Positions 53,280 through 61,744 of a DNA stretch of 64,000 nt are shown here, piece by piece. The DNA is from Colimorpha sp045640985 (GTDB lineage Bacteria > Bacteroidota > Bacteroidia > Bacteroidales > P3): contig JAZUFZ010000019.1 of assembly GCA_045640985.1 (NCBI GenBank), positions 4,739 to 68,738 on the forward strand. Direction: 5' to 3'. Under the pieces are notes generated by a model. The model saw only the letters and a list, made by a program, of their open reading frames with translations, ran no database searches and had not been told where the DNA came from. Every line of letters begins with the position of its first letter. The first letter of the stretch is position 1. The position numbers were made by a program, and so were the translations under genes.

Positions 53280-54022
53280 GCGTCTTCCATACCTCCGCAG
53301 CAATGCATTACGTCGCCAGTCATGTATTCACTCATATCGCTGGCATAGAACAGGCACGCATTGGCAACCTCCCGGGGAGTTCCCGGACGGTGGAGAGGAA
53401 TTCTTTTGCACCAGGATTCCTTTGTCTCATCAGGAATCATCTGGGTCATCTCCGTTTCAATGAAACCCGGAGCCACTACATTGTGGCGGATGTTCCGCTT
53501 ACCCATTTCTTTTGCCATGGCTTTTGTGAATCCGATGATACCAGCCTTGGAAGCCGCATAGTTGCACTGGTTTGCATTTCCTGCAATACCTACCACGGAG
53601 CTGATATTCACCACACTTCCGAAGCCCTGTCGCCACATTGCCGGCTGAACGGCCTTGGTCATACACCAGACCGATTTGAGATTGGTGTCAATTACGGCAT
53701 CCCATTGTTCTTCGCTCATTCTTTTGAGAGCGTTGTCCGCAGTAATGCCCGCATTGTTTACCAGAATGTCAATATGTCCAAAATCAGCCAACACCTGTTC
53801 TACCAGACCCTGCGCCTGTTCCAGCGAGGAGGCATCAGCAGCATACCCTTTGGCTTTCACACCCAGGGCAAGAAGCGCATTCTCTACATTTATCATGTTT
53901 TCGCCTCTTGTGCGTCCGGTAAAAGCTATGGCACAACCTTCTTCTGCAAATCGCAGGGCTATAGCCTTCCCTATACCTCTGGTGGCTCCTGTAATGATGG
54001 CTACCTTGTTTTCCAGCAACAT
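53276..54022 (-). CDS. fabG: 3-oxoacyl-ACP reductase FabG-like
   Basis: Short-chain dehydrogenase of 248 residues that reduces beta-ketoacyl-ACP with NADPH in fatty acid synthesis. TGATRGIGKAIA binds the cofactor, NNAGIT follows, and the catalytic Ser and YAASKAG (Tyr, Lys) are present. First gene of an operon whose other members have no obvious fatty-acid role. Confidence 0.92.
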   Translation of the reverse strand: MLLENKVAIITGATRGIGKAIALRFAEEGCAIAFTGRTRGENMINVENALLALGVKAKGYAADASSLEQAQGLVEQVLADFGHIDILVNNAGITADNALKRMSEEQWDAVIDTNLKSVWCMTKAVQPAMWRQGFGSVVNISSVVGIAGNANQCNYAASKAGIIGFTKAMAKEMGKRNIRHNVVAPGFIETEMTQMIPDETKESWCKRIPLHRPGTPREVANACLFYASDMSEYMTGDVMHCCGGMEDA

Positions 54023-54041
54023 ATATTTCTATGGGTTTTAT

Positions 54042-54073
54042 AAAAGCCGACACCGCTATGGTATCGGCTTTTT
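54042..54073 (-). terminator. gapdh terminator
   Basis: Stem AAAAGCCGACACC / GGTATCGGCTTTT with one mismatch and flanking A/T runs, between the gapdh stop and the fabG start on the minus strand. Confidence 0.8.
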
Positions 54074-54097
54074 GAATTTACGATTTCCTTAAATTGA

Positions 54098-55105
54098 TTA
54101 GAGCAGGGTTGCCATTTTGGCTGCCAGGTCACCAATACGGGTGCTGTAGCCCTTCTCGTTGTCGTACCAGGAAACAACCTTTACGAAGTTGCCGTCCATA
54201 ACCATGGTCAGCTGTGAATCGAAGATACTGCTGTGGGTATTGTCGATGATATCGATGCTTACGATTGGTTCATCAACATACTGGAGAACGCCTTTCATAG
54301 GACCTTCTGCAGCTTCTTTGATAGCAGCGTTGATTTCTTCCTTGGTAACATTGCAGTTCAGTTCAGCAGTAAGATCTACAACAGAACCGTCAGGAGTAGG
54401 AACGCGCATTGCGAAACCATCCAGTTTGCCTTTCAGTTCAGGAATTACCAGACCTACAGCCTTTGCAGCTCCTGAGCTGGTAGGAATGATTGATACTGCT
54501 GCAGCGCGGGCACGACGAAGGTCGCTGTGTGGCTGGTCAAGGATTTTCTGGTCGTTAGTATAGCTGTGAACAGTGTTCATCAAACCATGCTTGATACCGA
54601 ATTTGTCGTTCAGAACCTTTGCTACAGGGCTCAAGCAGTTGGTCGTGCAGCTTGCGTTGGAAACGAGGTTCATTTCTTTGGTCAGAATCTGGTCGTTTAC
54701 ACCCATAACAACGGTTGCATCAACATCGTCTGCCTTGGAAGCCGGAACGGTCAGAATAACCTTCTTTGCACCTGCGTTGATGTGTTTCATCATCAGATCG
54801 CGGCTCTTGAAGAATCCGGTAGATTCTACTACGATATCTACGCCGAGTTCTTTCCATGGGAGGTTCTGAGGGTCTCTCTCTGCATAAATGCGGATGCGAC
54901 GGCCATTTACTACGATGTACTCACCTTCTGCATGTACTTCGCCATCGAAATTCTCGTGTACGGAGTCATATTTGAACAGATAGGCCAGAGTGTCTGCACT
55001 CGTAAGGTCATTGATTGCTACCACCTCAAGTTCGGGGTGTGAAAGGATTGCTCTAAAGGACATACGTCCAATTCGGCCGAAACCGTTAATCGCAACTTTT
55101 GCCAT
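54098..55105 (-). CDS. gapA: Glyceraldehyde-3-phosphate dehydrogenase
   Basis: Glycolytic NAD-dependent enzyme of 335 residues. INGFGRIGR starts the nucleotide fold, SNASCTTNCL holds the catalytic cysteine near 153, and WYDNEKGYS closes the domain. Own promoter TATCTTTG at 55159-55166, terminated at 54042-54073. Divergent from xerD. Confidence 0.99.
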   Translation of the reverse strand: MAKVAINGFGRIGRMSFRAILSHPELEVVAINDLTSADTLAYLFKYDSVHENFDGEVHAEGEYIVVNGRRIRIYAERDPQNLPWKELGVDIVVESTGFFKSRDLMMKHINAGAKKVILTVPASKADDVDATVVMGVNDQILTKEMNLVSNASCTTNCLSPVAKVLNDKFGIKHGLMNTVHSYTNDQKILDQPHSDLRRARAAAVSIIPTSSGAAKAVGLVIPELKGKLDGFAMRVPTPDGSVVDLTAELNCNVTKEEINAAIKEAAEGPMKGVLQYVDEPIVSIDIIDNTHSSIFDSQLTMVMDGNFVKVVSWYDNEKGYSTRIGDLAAKMATLL

Positions 55106-55158
55106 AATATATTGTTATTTAGTGTTATATATAAATTTTGCATTCATCTTTCGACCTA

Positions 55159-55205
55159 CAAAGATACGATTTTTTTCAATAATACAAAAATATTTCGTAA
55201 TTTTG
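55159..55205. promoter_or_regulatory. Divergent gapA / xerD promoters
   Basis: Minus strand TATCTTTG (55159-55166) with TTTG 18 bp upstream; plus strand TAATTTTG (55198-55205), 31 nt before the xerD ATG. Confidence 0.6.
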
Positions 55206-55236
55206 CATCGTTTTTCATCATAAATGATATTGTTGC

Positions 55237-56142
55237 ATGGCCTCTGTGTGGGATATTTCTATCGGCAATTTCCAGCGTTATCTCAAACTTGAGAAAGGCT
55301 TGGCTGCCAATTCCGTCGAAAGCTATCTCCACGATATCCGGCTGCTCCGCCAGTATGCCGAGCCGCTCTCGCTCCAGCCCGCGGATATCACACTTTCCAA
55401 CCTTCAGGAGTTTCTTGCTTGCCTGAACGAACTTTCCATAGCGATAAACACCCAATGCCGCCTGATTTCCGGCTGGCGGATGTTTTTCCGTATGCTGGTG
55501 ATCGACGACGATATCCCCGAAAATCCGGCTGAAATGCTTGTGATGCCCCAGCGCTCAAAGCATCTGCCCGATGTGCTTACCGATGATGAAATTACGGCTA
55601 TCCAGAACACTTTCGACCGGAGTTTTCCCGACCAGGAACGCAACTATGTCATTATCGAGGTGCTCTACGGGTGCGGCCTGCGTGTGAGCGAACTGGTGAA
55701 TCTCACGCTTTCCAATATCTTTCCGGAGGATTCCTGTCTGCTTATCATGGGAAAGGGCTCCAAACAGCGCTGGGTTCCTATCAACGACCACGCTCTCAAG
55801 CTTCTCTTGAGCTATATCCATAATGTGCGTTCTCATATCGCCCCCGTGGCGGGACAGGAAAAGTATGTCTTTCTCAACCGCAGGGGCTCTCATCTTTCGC
55901 GCAACTATGTGTTTATGTTCCTCAAGGATGCCGTCAAGAAAGCCAATATCAGCAAGCAGGTAAGCCCTCACAGTCTCCGTCATAGCTTCGCAACCGAACT
56001 GGTGCAGAACGGGGCAGACCTGCGTGTGGTTCAGGAACTTCTGGGCCACGAAAGTATCTCCACCACGGAGATCTACACCCATCTTTCACGGCAGTATCTC
56101 CGCGATACGATATCCACCTTTCATCCTCACTACAGGAAGTAA
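55237..56142 (+). CDS. xerD: Tyrosine recombinase XerD-like
   Basis: Site-specific recombinase of 301 residues for resolving chromosome dimers at dif. The N-terminal SAM-like core-binding domain covers 1-95. Catalytic residues are R149 (CGLRVSEL), K173 (GKGSKQR), H245 and R248 (HSLRHS), H271 (LGHESI) and Y280 (TEIYTHL). Length and lack of flanking integrase signs suit a housekeeping recombinase. Overlaps comB by 13 bp at the 3' ends. Confidence 0.95.
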   Translation: MASVWDISIGNFQRYLKLEKGLAANSVESYLHDIRLLRQYAEPLSLQPADITLSNLQEFLACLNELSIAINTQCRLISGWRMFFRMLVIDDDIPENPAEMLVMPQRSKHLPDVLTDDEITAIQNTFDRSFPDQERNYVIIEVLYGCGLRVSELVNLTLSNIFPEDSCLLIMGKGSKQRWVPINDHALKLLLSYIHNVRSHIAPVAGQEKYVFLNRRGSHLSRNYVFMFLKDAVKKANISKQVSPHSLRHSFATELVQNGADLRVVQELLGHESISTTEIYTHLSRQYLRDTISTFHPHYRK

Positions 56143-56852
56143 TTTCTTATAACCCCGTTCTCCAGTCTGGGAATCACGGGACAGGTGTCTCTCTCGAACA
56201 CGAACCTTATATCTTCAAAACATCCCATTTTCTGCAGTCTTTGGATGTGTGTGCCTCGCTGGCAGTAATTGTAGAGGTCCACTTCTCCGATGTGACGGTA
56301 TAAGGACAGGGCCATGTTTCCGGCATCATTTACTATATGGCACGCCTGCCCTAATTCCGCAATCAGGGCTCCGGAAAACAGCGTGTCTTCTATGGAAACC
56401 CCGTTCTTCCATCCGGAACACATAATTACCCAGTCTCCGCCCGTTTCCTGTATGTACCAGCTCAGAATGCTGATATTTCCGAAACATCCCGCCAGCGTTT
56501 CCACGCTTTCTTCCGCGGCTCTGATCAGACCTACTGTACCGTTGGTAGTGCTGTAAGCCAGTCTTTTGCCGTGAAGGTCCATCTTCATATATTCGGTAGG
56601 AGAGTTTCCGCATTCTGCGTCCCCTACCTTCTTTCCGTTGCGCTCTGCCGCCAGCGTGTAGCCTTTCTCGCGGAAGGTAGGAAGCGGCTCCAGCGAATCC
56701 AGCGGTACAATTTCTTCTGCGCCCGCCTGAAGGGCTGCACATATACTGCTGGTGGCTCTCAGTACATCCACCACAACCGTACGGCACTCTTTCAGTTCCC
56801 TGTAGGGGAAAAGGGCCGGCGATAATACGAGTTCGCAGTTAATGCTTTTCAA
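56130..56852 (-). CDS. comB: 2-phosphosulfolactate phosphatase ComB
   Basis: A 240-residue enzyme that releases phosphate from 2-phosphosulfolactate, a step first known from methanogen coenzyme M synthesis and also present in many bacteria of unclear use. Family blocks are VVVDVLRATSSI near residue 27, AERNGKKV, STTNGT and EDTLFSGAL. No comA or comC lies in the window. It follows hydG after a 66-bp gap with a GC-rich hairpin (56875-56905). Confidence 0.88.
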   Translation of the reverse strand: MKSINCELVLSPALFPYRELKECRTVVVDVLRATSSICAALQAGAEEIVPLDSLEPLPTFREKGYTLAAERNGKKVGDAECGNSPTEYMKMDLHGKRLAYSTTNGTVGLIRAAEESVETLAGCFGNISILSWYIQETGGDWVIMCSGWKNGVSIEDTLFSGALIAELGQACHIVNDAGNMALSLYRHIGEVDLYNYCQRGTHIQRLQKMGCFEDIRFVFERDTCPVIPRLENGVIRNYFL

Positions 56853-56874
56853 TGGTTTCCTTTATGTTATTTTA

Positions 56875-56905
56875 ACGGCCGTGCCCCGCGCCGAACGCGG
56901 GGCCG
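56875..56905 (-). terminator. GC-rich hairpin between hydG and comB
   Basis: Perfect stem CCCCGCG / CGCGGGG, extended by ACGG/CCGT with an inner bulge, followed on the minus strand by only a weak T run (GTTAAAATAAC). May reduce transcription into comB. Confidence 0.5.
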
Positions 56906-56918
56906 TCCGTCAGTCGTT

Positions 56919-58310
56919 TTAGAAGTACAGGTCTCTTTCTCCCTCGCCGATCTTGCAGAGGTTGCCCTCAACGCGTTTCTTGAGTTCCTCCTTGGTGAAG
57001 GTCTGGGTGAGCTGTTCCAGCAGTTTCAGGCCTTTGGCCTTGGTGTCGGGACTTGCGTAGTCTTCCAGGTATTCGCGGAAGGTGAACATGGCGTTAGGCT
57101 TGCAGAACTCCTTGATCAGGCCCGGCTTGGCGAGGTCCATGAAGTCGGCTCCTACGCGGCCTTTGCGGTAGCATCCGGTGCAGAAACTTGGGATATATCC
57201 GCCGTCTATCATCTTGTTGATGATCTCGTCAAGCGAACGGTGGTCGCCCAGCGTGAACTGTGCGCCGGTGTTCTTTTCCTCATAGCCGCCGGGATTGGTC
57301 TCGCTGGCTGCCGAAATCTGGCTTACGCCGTATTTGATCAGTTCGTCTCTCATCTCGGGCCGTTCACGGGTAGAGATGATAATGCCGGTATAAGGCATGG
57401 CGATTCTGATGATGGAGATGATCTTCATGAAGTCCTTGTCGCTCACGGGGTGAGGTATGTTCTCGGGCAGACTGAACGGAGTTCCTTCTGCGGGCTCGAT
57501 TCTCGGGAAACTTACGGTGTGGGGACCGCATCCGTAGTCTTCTTCCAGATGGCGTGCGTGCTCCATAAGTGCCAGGATTTCAAAACGGTAATCCACAAGA
57601 CCGAACAATACTCCCAGTCCTACGTCGTTGATGCCGCCTTCCTGGGCGCGGTCCATACAGGTCAGGCGATAGAGGTAGTCGCCTTTGGGCGTGTTTGCCG
57701 GGTGGAACTTCGCGTATTCCACCGGGTCGTAGGTCTCCTGGAAGCAGACGTAAGTGCCTATCTTCTCGGCCTTGAGCTTTGCAAAGTTCTCCACACTCAT
57801 CGGGGCGAGTTCCACGTTGATACGGCGTATCGTGCTGCCTTTCTCGTCCTTGGCTGCGTAGGTTCTGCGGATGGCTTCAACCATATATTCCGTGTCGTTT
57901 CTCGGACTTTCGCCGCATATCAGCAGGGCGCGCTTGTGTCCCATACGCAGCAGCTGAAGGGTTTCCTGTTCTATTTCGTCCATGGTAAGAATCTTGCGCT
58001 TGAGCTGCAGATTGTCGCGGCGGAAGCCGCAGTAGATACAGTTGTTCACGCACGCGTTACCCGTATAGATAGGTGCGAAGAATACCAGACGCTTGCCGTA
58101 GATCTGTTCCTTGGCATAGTGGGCGGTGTCCAGAATCTTCTGGATGTCGGCCTCCTCCTCTACGCAAAGCAGTTTTGCCACGTCCTGAAGGTTGAGTCCC
58201 TTCAGTTTGCGGGCCTTGTTCAGTATGTCGTTCAGTTCGCTCTCCGTGGGAGCGTTGTTGTCGAGCAGACCATAGAGCTTGTCTCTGTCGATGAAATTCT
58301 GATGTCTCAT
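56919..58310 (-). CDS. hydG: [FeFe]-hydrogenase maturase HydG
   Basis: Radical-SAM tyrosine lyase of 463 residues that makes the CO and cyanide ligands of the H-cluster. The SAM cluster is CVNNCIYC (C87, C91, C94), unusual in its CX3CX2C as expected. The auxiliary cluster is FCTGCYRKGRVG near residue 380. Length fits the family. It starts 24 bp after the TM1266-like gene; hydE, hydF and the hydrogenase are not nearby. Confidence 0.96.
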   Translation of the reverse strand: MRHQNFIDRDKLYGLLDNNAPTESELNDILNKARKLKGLNLQDVAKLLCVEEEADIQKILDTAHYAKEQIYGKRLVFFAPIYTGNACVNNCIYCGFRRDNLQLKRKILTMDEIEQETLQLLRMGHKRALLICGESPRNDTEYMVEAIRRTYAAKDEKGSTIRRINVELAPMSVENFAKLKAEKIGTYVCFQETYDPVEYAKFHPANTPKGDYLYRLTCMDRAQEGGINDVGLGVLFGLVDYRFEILALMEHARHLEEDYGCGPHTVSFPRIEPAEGTPFSLPENIPHPVSDKDFMKIISIIRIAMPYTGIIISTRERPEMRDELIKYGVSQISAASETNPGGYEEKNTGAQFTLGDHRSLDEIINKMIDGGYIPSFCTGCYRKGRVGADFMDLAKPGLIKEFCKPNAMFTFREYLEDYASPDTKAKGLKLLEQLTQTFTKEELKKRVEGNLCKIGEGERDLYF

Positions 58311-58334
58311 ATTATTTAATATTGAATTTATACA

Positions 58335-58574
58335 CTATTTTATCACGGCCTTGGCCGTCAGACCCGGAATGCGCCCCAGTTGCCCCGTGAGGGAGTTGAT
58401 GCGGTCGGAGGTTCCCTCCACAATCAGGGCTATCACCGCCACGGGTTCCTCCCTCTTCGGAAGTCCCTGCCGGCAAAGCACGATATCGGAAAATTCTGCG
58501 ATAGCAGCGTTGATTCTCGGAGCCTGCGAGCGGTCTCCGATCAGCAAAGTAACAGTACCAATTCTCTTTTCCAT
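58335..58574 (-). CDS. TM1266-family small ACT-like regulator of the iron-only hydrogenase system
   Basis: A 79-residue beta-alpha-beta protein starting MEKRIGTVTLLIGDRS and containing VIALIVEGTSDRINSLTGQL, typical of the TM1266 putative regulator that precedes hydG in many genomes. Likely co-transcribed with hydG. What it binds is not known. Confidence 0.85.
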   Translation of the reverse strand: MEKRIGTVTLLIGDRSQAPRINAAIAEFSDIVLCRQGLPKREEPVAVIALIVEGTSDRINSLTGQLGRIPGLTAKAVIK

Positions 58575-58832
58575 CAGGTGTCAGGCTTTTGGGTTAGACG
58601 AATATCGGTTTGATTTCCAGTTCCGTATGCGTATTCCGCTTGGAAATCCTATTTTGCAAATATACGACTTTTTCCTCATATCGCAAACGTTTTACCCCAA
58701 TTTTTTTCAACAGCGGCGGTCATACTCACTTTTCCTCTCACGTTATATCCGCCCCAGAGTTTTCGGAGATCCGCTTTTTTTACCCGATTTCTTCTCCCGG
58801 AATGACCGTTGATTCTGTGCAGTTTATAGGGT

Positions 58833-58949
58833 GTAACTTCCTTCTATCTTTTTTTTATCTTCTTTTTATCTTTTTTCTATCTCTTATTTTAAGGAAAGGA
58901 GATAAAAAGAAGTTAATATGGAGATAAAAAGAAGATAGAAGGGAGTTAC
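58833..58949. repeat. Dispersed palindromic repeat, copy 4
   Basis: 117-bp copy in the same orientation as copies 1 and 3. The left arm is slightly diverged (GTAACTTCCTTCTATC), the right arm is consensus. It lies in the 413-bp gap 58575-58987; the remaining ~250 bp between it and the TM1266 gene show only a TCGTATATTTGC-type -7 box on the minus strand. Confidence 0.88.
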
Positions 58950-58987
58950 CCGCCCCTTACCGGCTCTTTATCTGCCAGCTGGAGGCA

Positions 58988-59296
58988 TCAGGAAACCAGA
59001 AGATACACCACAAGGGCGGCCTGAAGAATGATGATGGCGGGGACTCCGTACCGGAACTTCTTGTGGAGGGTCTTGTGATGAAACGCCTTCATGCCAGCCC
59101 ATGCGCCGAGCGATCCTCCGAGTACGGCCAGCAAAAGGAGCGTAAACTCAGGAATACGCCATTTATCCTTCTTTGCCTTACGCTTGTCTATTCCATATAC
59201 GATAAAAGTGGCAAGATTCAATCCCGCAAAGAATATCAGCACATATCTGAAAAGTATTGGATGCTGCGCAAAAAACGTGATGTCAAGCAGTTGCAT
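58988..59296 (-). CDS. DUF1294 small membrane protein
   Basis: A 102-residue inner-membrane protein with about three hydrophobic segments. The family block NLATFIVYGIDKRKAKKDKWRIPE and the second hydrophobic part VLGGSLGAWAGMKAFHHKT are clear. Family function is unknown. Divergent from the transketolase genes. Confidence 0.88.
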   Translation of the reverse strand: MQLLDITFFAQHPILFRYVLIFFAGLNLATFIVYGIDKRKAKKDKWRIPEFTLLLLAVLGGSLGAWAGMKAFHHKTLHKKFRYGVPAIIILQAALVVYLLVS

Positions 59297-59359
59297 ATAT
59301 TAGAAAACTTTGGTTCAAGATACAAAGATAAGACAATTTATCAATTTGGGGAAATTAAA

Positions 59360-59391
59360 TTTGGCTATGTGGAAAAATACTCGTAATTTTG
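59360..59391 (+). promoter_or_regulatory. Promoter of the transketolase operon
   Basis: TTTG (59360-59363) and TAATTTTG (59384-59391) with 20 bp between; the ATG at 59410 lies 18 nt downstream. Confidence 0.7.
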
Positions 59392-59409
59392 CAAAAAATA
59401 TTTTTAATA

Positions 59410-60261
59410 ATGAAAACTACCGCAGAATTACAAACCATTGCAAGACAAATTCGTAGAGACATTCTACGCATGACTACCGCCGCCAAATCCGGACATCCGG
59501 GCGGCTCTCTGGGTACTGCTGACTGGATGACTGCCATGCAGTTCAATATCATGCAGCACGATCCTCAAACCTTCACTATGGACGGCCGCGGCCAGGATAT
59601 GCTTTTTGTTTCCCAGGGCCACATCACCCCTGTCATCTATAGCACTATGGCGCGCAGAGGTTTCTTCCCTGTTGAAGAACTCAAGACCTTCCGTCTGTTC
59701 GGTACCCGTCTGCAGGGCCACCCCTCAACCGAACACAAACTTCCGGGCATCCGCATGGCAAGCGGTTCTCTGGGACAAGGTTTAAGCGTGGGTATCGGAG
59801 CTGCTCTGGGCAAGAAGATGGACGGCGACAGCACTTTGGTTTATACCCTCCACGGCGACGGAGAACTGGAAGAAGGCCAGATCTGGGAAGCTGCTATGTT
59901 TGCCGGTGCAAAGCATGTGGATAACCTTATCGCCACGATCGACTACAACCACCAGCAGATTGACGGCACCACGATGCAGGTGATGGATCTCGGCAACCTG
60001 AAAGCCAAGTTCGAGGCCTTTATGTGGACTGTTGTGGAAATTGAAAACGGTAACGATATGCAGCAGGTTCTTGACGGCATGGCCAAGGCCAAGTCCCTTA
60101 CCGGTAAGGGTTCACCCGTATGCGTGATCCTCAAGACCGAAATGGGATACGGCGTTGATTTCATGCAAGGAATCAACAAATACCACGGTGCCGTTGTGAG
60201 CGCCGATGACCTGCCTAAAGCACTGGCACAACTGCCAGAGACCGAATTGGGAGACTTTTAA
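59410..60261 (+). CDS. Transketolase, N-terminal (thiamine diphosphate binding) subunit
   Basis: About 283 residues forming the PP domain of a split transketolase of the pentose phosphate pathway. TGDG-like motif HGDGELEEGQIWEAA and the following ATIDYN bind the Mg-thiamine diphosphate; KSGHPGGSLG is the substrate-side loop. Start at 59410, as earlier in-frame codons begin with TTG in the promoter. The partner subunit is at 61745, separated by a VWA gene. Confidence 0.93.
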   Translation: MKTTAELQTIARQIRRDILRMTTAAKSGHPGGSLGTADWMTAMQFNIMQHDPQTFTMDGRGQDMLFVSQGHITPVIYSTMARRGFFPVEELKTFRLFGTRLQGHPSTEHKLPGIRMASGSLGQGLSVGIGAALGKKMDGDSTLVYTLHGDGELEEGQIWEAAMFAGAKHVDNLIATIDYNHQQIDGTTMQVMDLGNLKAKFEAFMWTVVEIENGNDMQQVLDGMAKAKSLTGKGSPVCVILKTEMGYGVDFMQGINKYHGAVVSADDLPKALAQLPETELGDF

Positions 60262-60276
60262 TAGCCTGATGTCACG

Positions 60277-61689
60277 TTGAGAATCAGAAATACCATCAAA
60301 GGGACCACACCCCGCCGCATAGGATTTGTCCTGCTGGCGTGGATATTGCTGCTGGGCGGCCTTGAAACCCGTGCCCAGAAGCCGGGAGGCTCCGCACCCG
60401 ACAAGACGCGGGTGCTCCTGATTGTGGATTGCAGCAACAGCATGTGGGACCACTGGCAGAGCGATTCCAAAATCAAAATTACCCAGCAGGTACTCCTGAA
60501 ATTCCTCGACACCGTAGCCGCCCAGAACGATATCGAAGTGGCCCTGCGCGTGTTCGGGCACCTCAACAGATATCAGTTCGGAACCCGACTGGAAGTACCC
60601 TTCGAGAAAGACAACCTCTACCGGCTCCAGAGCAAAATCAAGACCCTCGTGCCCCAAGGGGGATGTACGGCGGCTTCGGCCCTTACCGATGCGTTGCACG
60701 ATTTCCCCAAAACCGGCTCCTCCCGCAATATCATCCTGATCATCACCGATGGAATGGATGACTGCGATGCGGCTATATGCCAGGTGGCCCGACAGGTGCA
60801 GATGAGCGGAGTGGTGGTGCAGACCTTCATCCTGGGCATCGGAGACACCCGTAATTTCACCCACAGCCTCGACTGCGCCGGGAAATTCACCATGATTCCC
60901 GATGAAGAAGACTATATCCAGATATTGTACGACATCTTCTACCTCTCCGATCAGGTAGCGCCCGTTGTCATCAGCGTACAAAATACCCTCGGACAGGTCT
61001 ATGAAGACGAAATTCCCGTAGCCTTCTACGACAGCCAGACCCAGGTGGTAAAATACAGCACCATCAGCACCACAAATGCTGCAATGGAAACCGATACCCT
61101 GGAGATAGACCCGCTCGTGAACTACGATGTGACGTTTTTCACCAAGCCCCCGGTCACCCTCAGGAACAGGAAATTCTCAGCCAACAAGGTGAACCACCTT
61201 ACCCTGACAGCCAATCAGGGCGCCCTGCGGGTGAGACGCAACGACAAAAGGGTTACGTGGCATGTACCCGACTACACAATAGTCGTACATCCCCACGGGT
61301 CGAAAGAAATCCTCAACACCCAGCAGCTGGACGAAGAGGTAAGCTACCGCGAAGGCAGCTACGATCTGGAAATACTTTCCCAGCCCATCCTGCAGCTCGA
61401 AGATGTCACCATTCAGGAATCCGCCAGCACCGACCTTATGATTCCCATGCCGGGAATGCTCAACCTGAGCAAGCCCCAGAAGATTACCACCGGAAGCGTA
61501 TTCCAGCTCAAGGACGGCAGAATGGAATGGGTATGCGACCTAAACCCCAACAACATCATCGAACATCTCGTCCTCATGCCGGGAAGCTATCTGCTGATGC
61601 TCCATCCCCAGAACGACCTCCGGCACCAGAACGTGAAACAGAAACGGTTCCAGATAGAATCCGCACAGCAGACCAACGTGGCATTATAA
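60277..61689 (+). CDS. Secreted VWA-domain protein, TTG start
   Basis: A 470-residue exported protein. Signal peptide residues ~14-33 end at AQK. The von Willebrand A domain has an intact MIDAS: DCSNSMW (D51, S53, S55), a Thr in GGCTAAS and ITDGMDD. It is followed by ~240 residues of beta-rich sequence resembling carboxypeptidase-like/Ig repeats. The only start that keeps the signal peptide is TTG at 60277, since the in-frame stop TAG lies at 60262 and there is no ATG or GTG. It sits between the two transketolase subunit genes, 15 bp after the first. Confidence 0.82.
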   Translation: MRIRNTIKGTTPRRIGFVLLAWILLLGGLETRAQKPGGSAPDKTRVLLIVDCSNSMWDHWQSDSKIKITQQVLLKFLDTVAAQNDIEVALRVFGHLNRYQFGTRLEVPFEKDNLYRLQSKIKTLVPQGGCTAASALTDALHDFPKTGSSRNIILIITDGMDDCDAAICQVARQVQMSGVVVQTFILGIGDTRNFTHSLDCAGKFTMIPDEEDYIQILYDIFYLSDQVAPVVISVQNTLGQVYEDEIPVAFYDSQTQVVKYSTISTTNAAMETDTLEIDPLVNYDVTFFTKPPVTLRNRKFSANKVNHLTLTANQGALRVRRNDKRVTWHVPDYTIVVHPHGSKEILNTQQLDEEVSYREGSYDLEILSQPILQLEDVTIQESASTDLMIPMPGMLNLSKPQKITTGSVFQLKDGRMEWVCDLNPNNIIEHLVLMPGSYLLMLHPQNDLRHQNVKQKRFQIESAQQTNVAL

Positions 61690-61744
61690 TATAGGTACAC
61701 AATTCACAGATATCAAAACCAGAAAATAAAAAAAGAATACATAT

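Noticed and set aside
55237..56142. Integrase of a mobile element
   Set aside because: No att-like repeats, tRNA or phage genes nearby; length and motifs fit housekeeping XerD.
57240..58319. 359-residue plus-strand frame over hydG
   Set aside because: Shadow of hydG, whose CX3CX2C cluster is intact.
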